A stretch of DNA of 64,000 nt from Prorocentrum cordatum (Eukaryota > Sar > Dinophyceae > Prorocentrales > Prorocentraceae): the NCBI GenBank assembly GCA_963575745.1, contig CAUYUJ010014318.1, positions 327,594 through 391,593 of the forward strand, read 5' to 3'. Positions 53,985-61,800 of the stretch are shown here, one piece after another. How positions within the stretch are numbered: the stretch's first letter is position 1; the number at the start of each line of letters is the position of its first letter. The position numbers and the translations under genes were made by a program. The notes under the pieces are model-generated. The model did not search any database and was not told the origin of the DNA. It saw nothing but the letters and a program-made list of their open reading frames with translations.

Positions 53985-54960
53985 TGGGAGCCTCTTGGGG
54001 GCCTCCTGGAGGCCTCTTGGGAGCTTCTTTGGGCCTCTTGGGGACTTCTTCTGGCCTCTTCCCCCCCTTTTTTGACTCCCTCCCCATCTTCCCTTCCAGC
54101 GCTGGCTCTAATCATGGGCGCCGCCGTGACCAACTTCCACCTGGCTGGCGCTGCGCCGCAGTTCGTCCAGGGGGGGAAATAATATTACACTCCAGTCGCT
54201 ATGTGGCCTTTGGGGGGCTTCTTTGGGGCCTTTTGGAGGCTTCTTGGGGACTTTTCGGAGGTCTCTGGGGGGCTTTTTGGGGCCATTTGGGGGCCTCTTG
54301 GTGGCCTCTTGGGGCCTCTTGGGGGCGTCTTGGGCCGTCTTGGGGCGCTTTCGCGCCGTTTCGCCCCTTCGGAGGCCGTCTTGGGGGCCTCTCGCGGCCG
54401 CCTTGGGGCCCTCTTGGGGTCCTCTTGGGCCGTCTCAGGGGTTTCTTGGACCGTCTTGGGGGCCTCTTTGGGCCGTCTTGTGGCCCTCTGGGGCCGTCTT
54501 GGGGCCCCCTTGGGTGTTTCTTGGGCCTTCTTGGGGCCATCTTGGAGGCTGCTCGGGCCGTCATGGGCTTCGGAGAGGTGAAAAAGGCGAGAAAGCTAAA
54601 ATCTTTCAAAAACATAAGGAAAATCAATGTTTTTGGCCTCTGGAGGCGCTCTTGTGGGCGCTCTTGGAGCCCTCTTGGGCCGTCTTGGGTTCTTTGTGGG
54701 CCCTCTTGGGGCCATCTCGGGCCGTCTTAGGGCCGTCTTGGGCCGTCTTGGGGCCATCTGGAGCCGTCTTGGGGCCCGTTGAGACCCCCAAGAGGGCCAA
54801 TGTGCCGAAATCATTGATTTCCCATACGTTTTGGTACGTTGTGGGGCCCAAATCATCGGTTTTCCATAGGTTTTTCTAGATTTTGAGGCCCAGAAGGGGC
54901 CCTCCTCCTGAGGGTCGATGGAAGTGGCGCGACTCCAGGGGGGGGGTTAGGGGGGGAGAC
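53985..54960. repeat. CTTGGGGCC minisatellite block, copy 3
   Basis: The longest block. It has 11-20-bp units (GGCCGTCTTGGGG), a segment GGTGAAAAAGGCGAGAAAGC and AAAATCAATGTTTTTGGCC, more units, and a CCAGGGGGGGGGTTAGGGGG tail. Long Gly/Leu/Ser and Pro/Arg/Lys frames are shadows. Confidence 0.75.
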
Positions 54961-55650
54961 ATAATAATGTAACATGATACAATATGTAGGAATTATGCAA
55001 GCATTGGACACATTGGATCCATTGCATTACAGCATCCGCGGACCTGCCGGAGATTGAAAGATTCTACAGGCTTGCGCCACATCCGCCGACCCCTTCTGTG
55101 AGTCTTGCGAGGCCAGGAGTTTGTGGCCAGCCGCGTCTTGTGTGAGGGTGCGGTGTCGCGCGCGGGTGGTGGCAGATACGTAGGGGGTCCAAATGTTTGC
55201 GTGATGCCGGTGGCCTGGGGCGTGTTTTGCGAGCGCCTTGCGTGCTGTGCACCCGGGTGCGGGGTGTCCTTCTGGGAGGTCGGCCTTTCGACCCGCAACC
55301 AAGTGGAGGACCACCGGAAGACGAAAGGAGCAAGAGTGGTGCGCGGAAACTGTGATCAGCGAGGCATCACCGCGAAAGATGTGGCAGATGAGTCGAAACG
55401 GGTGAAGAGGCTGTCGACGTTTGCAGCGCGCACTAAACAGTTCGCGCGGCAGCAGCACATTAGCGCCGAGCAAGATAGTGAGCACTTCGCGAGGAAGAGT
55501 AAGGCTGTATGCGCGGAATGCATTGCAGTTGGCTTTACGGCTCGCAATGCGGAAGCGTCTGGGGGTCTTTGGGGGGCCTCCTGGGAGCCTCTTGGGGGCT
55601 CCGTGAGGCGTCTTGGCGGCCTCTTGGGGGCCTCTGGCGGCCTCTTTTAG
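54961..55650 (+). other. Possible coding remnant before the giant frame
   Basis: A plus-strand frame 55105-55650 contains a stretch that looks coding rather than compositional: about 55291-55560, STRNQVEDHRKTKGA, GNCDQRGITAKDVADESKR, FAARTKQFARQQHISAEQD, then KSKAVCAECIAVGFTARN. A CxxC pair is present. The frame then runs into a short CTTGG block (55556-55645) and stops. I recognise no family. It may be an exon or a decayed retroelement piece. Confidence 0.3.
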
Positions 55651-55830
55651 TTGTTTGTCCTAAACGGTTGGACCCCGCCCTCCCCAGTCGGCTTGGGTTT
55701 CTCCTCTCCCTGCTCCTGCCTCTGCTTGCCCTTCCCTTTTCCTCTCTCCCGCTCAAGCCTTCGGGGCTCAAAGCCCTGGAGCCGACCTCAGGAGGTCTGG
55801 GCGCCCGCGGCGCCCGGAAGCGTGCGTGCC
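55651..55830 (+). promoter_or_regulatory. Pyrimidine-rich leader of the giant frame with possible relict SL
   Basis: 55685-55750 is pyrimidine-rich (CTCTCCCTGCTCCTGCC, CCCTTTTCCTCTCTCCC). It is followed by GCTCAAG (55751-55757) and then CCTTCGGGGCTCAAAG (55758-55773). That arrangement resembles an SL end followed by a truncated SL (CCATTTTGGCTCAAG), with about four mismatches. The tract also suits a trans-splice acceptor for the ATG at 55831. Both readings are tentative. Confidence 0.35.
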
Positions 55831-58800
55831 ATGGCTGCCCGGCGCCCGGCGCTGGCAGGTGCGGCCCGCGGGCTGGCCGCGCTGGTCACCAGCGCAGCCG
55901 CCTACGACTGGCGCGGGCCCCTCAGCTCCGCTGTCGCCCGCGCCAGTTGGGGCCACCCGGCTGCGGCCCAGGAGGCCCCGTTCGGGTACACCGTGCCGTA
56001 CTACGACGACTCCGAGTACGGCATGGAGATCGGCGAGCCCGAGGAGGAGGGTGGGGGTGCAGGCAGCCCCCAGGCGCCGCCCGACAGTGGGCCGCCGGGA
56101 GCGCCGCCCCCGCCCCCAGCCCAGGCCGCCGGAGGAGTCGACAATGGCAGCGACCCCACCAAGGGCCCGGGCAGCGAGGAGTCTTGGGTGGGCGGCTGGG
56201 GTGTCTGGGCGCTGGGATTGAAGCCACTACGTGCGGGCACCTGGGCCTGGCGCCTGAGTGGCATGGGCGGGGTCGCCTACGAGAAGCTTGACAGCCTTGG
56301 GAGCGCCTTCTCCACCCATGCCGAGACAGGCTGGCTGACCAGGGATGGTGGGTGGTTCTTCTATGCTCTCGAGAAGCTGGGCCTGACGGTCTTCGGGGCC
56401 GCTTGGCCTGCCGTGGCATGGACGTTCATCCTCTTGGCTTTCCTGGCGGTGCTGGCTTTCCTCACTCACATCTGTCGTACCCTACTGGCCCCCTGCGCAG
56501 CCGCCCTCTGGCTGATCGGTCTACTGGCGCGGTGCACCAAGTGTCGCCGGCGAGAGCCTGGCGATGCAGCTGCCGAAAGGTACCTGCCGCCGGCTCCGCC
56601 TGCCCTTACCCAGATCAATTGGGTGGGGCCAGAGACCGGACCAGCCACGACCACGGAGTACTACAGCAAGAAGGTGAAGGGTCGTGGGACTGGGAGGCGA
56701 CCTAACGACGTGCTGATCAAGATCGACGACCACGTGGCCCGGTTGAAGATCGACCTTTCGGAGCCCAAGCGGATCGACCGGAAGGGCCTCTGGATAGACT
56801 ACCTGGGCGTGAAGGGGGCCAGCTCACGCGCACTCCGTCAGAAGCTGGAGTCGCTCGAAGGCCGTTCCATTCACCTGTGCCGCAACCTGGTTTGTAGAGA
56901 TCAACCTGGAGAAGTTCATTGTAAAGAGTACGCTGCCTTGGATTCCGAGGCGATCGTGGACATCGGCTCCCACGCCAGGTTCACCTCTTGCCGGGGCGTC
57001 TTCCTGCTCTGGCGGACCGTCGCCGACCTGGGGAGGGGCATCTGGAAAGTGATCGTGTTCCTTTACTGCATCCTCTCCTGCGGTTGCTCCTTTTGCTGCC
57101 GGCGACGCCGCCGTCGCAAGACAGGCGCTGCGGAGCCAGGCGTTGCAGGGGGCATCGCAGAAGTTTTGGATCAGGAGTCAGAGTCGGAGGTGGAGGCCGA
57201 GGACAGGCCATGTGAAGCTGTTCGGGTGGGTATCGTTCTACGTGGCGGCGCCCGCCCCTTGGCGCCCGACGGTTGCAGGGGCGCCGCGGAGGCCGAGCCG
57301 ACCACCCTGCTCTTCGAAGACGGGCAAGCTTCAGACCTCCCGCCGCCCAGTGACGGGCGGAATTCGTTTGCCCATCTCTGCGCGCATCATGCCCAGGTTT
57401 ACCGAGCATCTCGGTACCGTGACAAATGTTCGCAGGTGACTTGCTACCGCCAGGCAGTTGGCAACGCAGAGGGCGTGCCATTATGTCTTCTTCATCTGGG
57501 TGGAGAAGCAGGTCGAGCAGTGCAGGCAGCCGCAGCCGTCCAGGGCCGCGGATTCCTCTCGAGCTTGGGATTGCGGCGTCGAACGGTTCGCAGTCGCAGC
57601 CCACGGGCGCGCGAGCAGGGCATCCCAGTCAACGCAGCTCCCCCCGCAGACGGGGTACGGGGACCAGAGGGCCATCGCGGACAAGCAGCCCCTGGGCAAC
57701 ACCGACGGGAGGCCTCAGCTTCGCCGCGAGGTCCACCTGTTGGTGTCAGGTTCGAAGCGCCGCCTTCTCCGAGGGTGCCCCTCCCGCGAGACGCCAGCCC
57801 TGCCCCCGACGAGGAGACCGAGCAGGGTGACCCTCTCGTACTGCGTGTGCGAGTCCACTGGGCCGCCGGCCCGCAGTGGGTTATCTTCTTGGGGAAGTCC
57901 CGTCCAGGGGGAGGGCCCACCGGAGATGGCAGCACGACTGTAGTAGACGTGGAGGAGCCGCACTGCAAAGACTACTCGGCGGAAGGCCAGGAGAACGTCT
58001 GCTTCACCCTCAAGACCGCGGGGATCGAGTACGCTCCCGTCGCCAGCGACCAGGGAAGGCTCCCCGCAGGCTACCTGGAGGAGCTCTTGTATCACCCACC
58101 ACTCGGGGCCGAGGAAATGGGGATCGGGGTGCACGGCGTCGTCGTGAGCAGCACCATGTGGGAGAAGCTGCGTCCTTGGAACGGGGTCCCCGTCGGCGGG
58201 AAGACCAAGCGCATCGGCCGCCCTCAGTGGGCTCAGCTTCGGGCCCGCGGGTGCTTGCTCGTGTACCGGCATCCAGCGGGCACCTCAGGTGATGCCCCCG
58301 GAGTGCCGCAGCCCACCTCCGACGAGCTGGACGCGCAACTCAAGAAGCATTGGGCAAGGCTTGATCGCAGCAGTTCCCCCAAGCCCCCATTCGGCGTCGG
58401 GTGGGGCCTGGGCGAGGAGGGTGATCTGACCTCCTCAGTCCCTCGGCGCTCTTCACGCAGTCCGGCGGGGAAGGACCACGAAGAGGAGAACACCGGGGAG
58501 GCCATGCTGGGGCTGTGCCTCGCCGCTCACGAAGAAGGATCGGACGACGCCTCGGCGCTACAGAGCGTGGCGGCAGGATACGACGAGGACATCACCGTGG
58601 TCTTGGAGCATCTCATCAAGTACACCAGGCGTCTCATGCGCAGCAGCGGGGCCGAGGAACGGGCCAAGTACCAGGCGCACATCGACAGGTGGGAAAGAAA
58701 GTTGGAGCGGGTTCGAGCCGAAAAAGATGGAGGGGTGAACCCACCCCTCGCTAGTGGCCTCTTGAAGCTAGACACCGAGCGCAAGCCCGATGCCAGCCAA

Positions 58801-61800
58801 GAGCCCAGCCAACCTGGAGTTCCCCCTGGGCTGGGCGCCGCCACGAGCGCTCCGCCATTGCCGCCGCCGGCTACCCCGCCTGGCGTGCGCGTGCCGGGAG
58901 CGACTCGCTTGTCTCCGCCAGGTTTGATGCCCGGCCTTGTACCGAATCTCGGGCAGATGTTCACTAACCGGAGCGCTTACGGCCACGGAGGACTGGTTAA
59001 AACCCCGGGGCAACCCGATCGTAGGTACGCCGCAGGAGCCGGAGAAGGTGAACCCTCAGCCGCTTTCTCCACCTACGCGCAAGTCCTCCAGAACGGTCAA
59101 GAACAGCAGCACCTGGACAACATGCGGCTGCTGCAGGCGGTGGACAGCCTCCGCAGGTCCGGCGAGGAAGAGAAGGTAGCGCAGCGGGGCACCCTCGGCG
59201 CCATCGGACGTGCCGAGGAGCTGGACGTGTACCTGGCGCGGGGTTGCGACACCCTCGACGTAGAGGTCTGCGGTGCCCTGACCGGGCGGGAGTTGTTCCA
59301 TGGCCTCAAGCGCGCCTGCGAGCACGCGAAGCACGTGATGCAGGCGGTGAACTGGCCGACGACGGTGGCGAACAGGATGGCGTACGGCATCGCCGCCTTC
59401 TGTTGGGGGGGGCGGGACCACAAGGATCTGGCCGAGTGGTCGATCTCCGTGGCCGATTTTCCCCACTGCAAAGCAGAGGTGTTCGACGCCTACACCATGC
59501 CCACCACGTGCAAGCTCGAGCCGCGCCCCCGGCACCCGGTCGTCTTCTCTCAGTGGGTAAGGCAGGCCGAGAACGCCATCACCGTCTTCGGGCTAGTCTA
59601 CGGGCGGATGCACGAGCCCGAGCGACGCCGAGCCCTGGAGACCCTGCGCCTTGCCTACGAGGAGGACGACGTGGCCTTCCCAGCAGACTATGTGTACAGC
59701 CTTTGGGAGGAGCTTGCTGCAACCTGGTGCGAGCAGCTTCGGGAGAAGCGAAGGGAGGTGTGTCGCATTTTGGGGCTCACCAACCCGCGCCGGGAGGACA
59801 TCAAAACCATCGCCCTCGCCCCTACAGGGCCGTCTGGGAGTGCGTGGCTGACCTTTCCGAACGTGTGCGACCTCGACGCACCGGGCGGGTACTACCAGGT
59901 GGTGTGCGTCCCTCGCCAGGCCCGGCGGCTGCAGAGGTTCCTCCATCAGAACCTCCACGCCGGCCCCTCGAGGACCCCCAAGGCTGGGAAGGCTGACGAA
60001 CACACCCCAGCAGATCAGGAGGCGCCCGCAGGAGCTGGCCCAGGCACAGGAAAGGCAGGGGCCGCCGTCAAGAAGGCTGCTGCCAAGAAGCGGCCCGCCG
60101 CCCGGGCGTACCCAGCAGGGAAGGCGCTGACGTCCAGCGAGATCGGGCGCTCAGTCAAGCATGCCCCCCGGGACAAGAACGGGAAGGTCATCTGCTGGGA
60201 CGCCTGCACATGGGCTGGCTGCCCCAAGGCGGCAGGGACCTGCGCCCACTCCCACGAGGCCATCAAGGGGCTTGGCAGCTTGGACTGGACCGTGCAGGCG
60301 CAGCTCATCAGGCGCGGCGGCCTGAAGTCTGGCGCTAAGGTCGACCCCGCCTCGGTCGACGGGCGGGTAGCTCAGCTCAGGGCCCAGGCCAAGGCCGAAG
60401 CAGACAGCAAAAGGGCTGGGGGAGGCGCCGGAGAAGGTCCCGGGGCCCCTGCGGGAGGCAGCCGAGCGGGAGGCTCGCCGGCTGTTTGGTCCCCCCCAGC
60501 TGCCTTCGACGAGATTCAGACCACCGCCCTCGAGGAGGAGCTCAGGCAGGCCGTCCAGGGCCCCGAGGAGGACTGGTTGCTGGACGCCCACGCCAACGCG
60601 CCCGCGGTGGAGGGGACCAGTGAGACGACTCATCCAGCTGCTCTCGAAAGATGGAACATCATCGAGAAAATCTTGGAGAGCGGGACCATCGCGACGCTGG
60701 GCGACATCAGCGACTACCTGCATTCACACGCCCTGGCCAGGCTCGCACGCGCCAGCTCAGAGGGCATCTCCCTGAGCTTGGAGGAGGTACTGCTGGAAGC
60801 GACTCGGGACGGGGGGCCAACCCTCGCCGAGGAAGCCGGTCGGGCCCTCGACAGGCTGGGATCAAAGGCGGGGAGGAGCAGCACCCAGGACCTCAGCATT
60901 GGAGGAGCCTCCTGGGACGAGGAGGCTGGGGTTGGCCGCGGGAAGCTCACGGTGCAAGACCAAGAATGGGACTATCTCGACTTCCAGGGCGAGCTTCAGC
61001 CCGACGAAGAGATGAGAACCCGGCTCGGCCTCAAGGAAGGCGACGCAGAGCTCAGGCAGTGTCTGGTGCTCCACATCGCGGCCGCCCTGCTCTGGGAGGA
61101 TAAGGAGCCTGATGCGCCGGCCGTGAAGGCCCTGGCTGCTCAGCTCCGCCGCGAGTTGTGGGATGGAGCCACCACCGCCTCCGCCGCATTGGGGGGCGCA
61201 CCTCCCTTCGTCTCGCCACGTGAAGCCGAGCTCCGGATGCACTGCCACGATGTCCAGCACCCGCACCACGACAAGGACTTCAGGTGCATCTCGGTCTTCC
61301 CCCTGAGTGCCCTCAACACGACCACCGTCCGGGTCTGGAGGATCAACCACTGGAACCAGCTCGAGATCGACTCCGTCCTGCCGACGCAGACCAGCGAGAG
61401 GGAAGTCCACGTCATGATCCACCGAGGGCATATGCGGGTGCTCAGGCCACCGGTCATCGGCGGCCAGAGTCCCAACAAGCGAGGCCGGGCATTTGGGGAG
61501 ATCCTCAAGACCTGGACACTAGCTGGGAAACCCGTCCGCGAGCTACTCACAGTCGGCTGGGAGATGTACCTGGAGTCAGAGGAGGTCGCGGGGCCCGTGA
61601 TCCCGAGCCGGCCCCCGCCCTGCATGCACTGCAAACGTATGCAGCAGGCTCAGCTCCCAACGCGTGAGGGCGCCGTCGGGAACCAGGAGCTCGAGGAGGA
61701 GGACTTCTCCGGTCTCGCACCACTCCTGCGCAGACCCGCCTTCGCGTGGGGCATCCGCACTCGCGAGATCTTCGCAGGGACAGGGAACTGGACCAAGGCG

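Noticed and set aside
55509-61103. Alternative frames of 100-260 codons on both strands across the giant frame
   Set aside because: All are shadows of the continuous plus-strand frame beginning at 55831, which alone carries the Cys/His, Gag-like and methyltransferase-like motifs.
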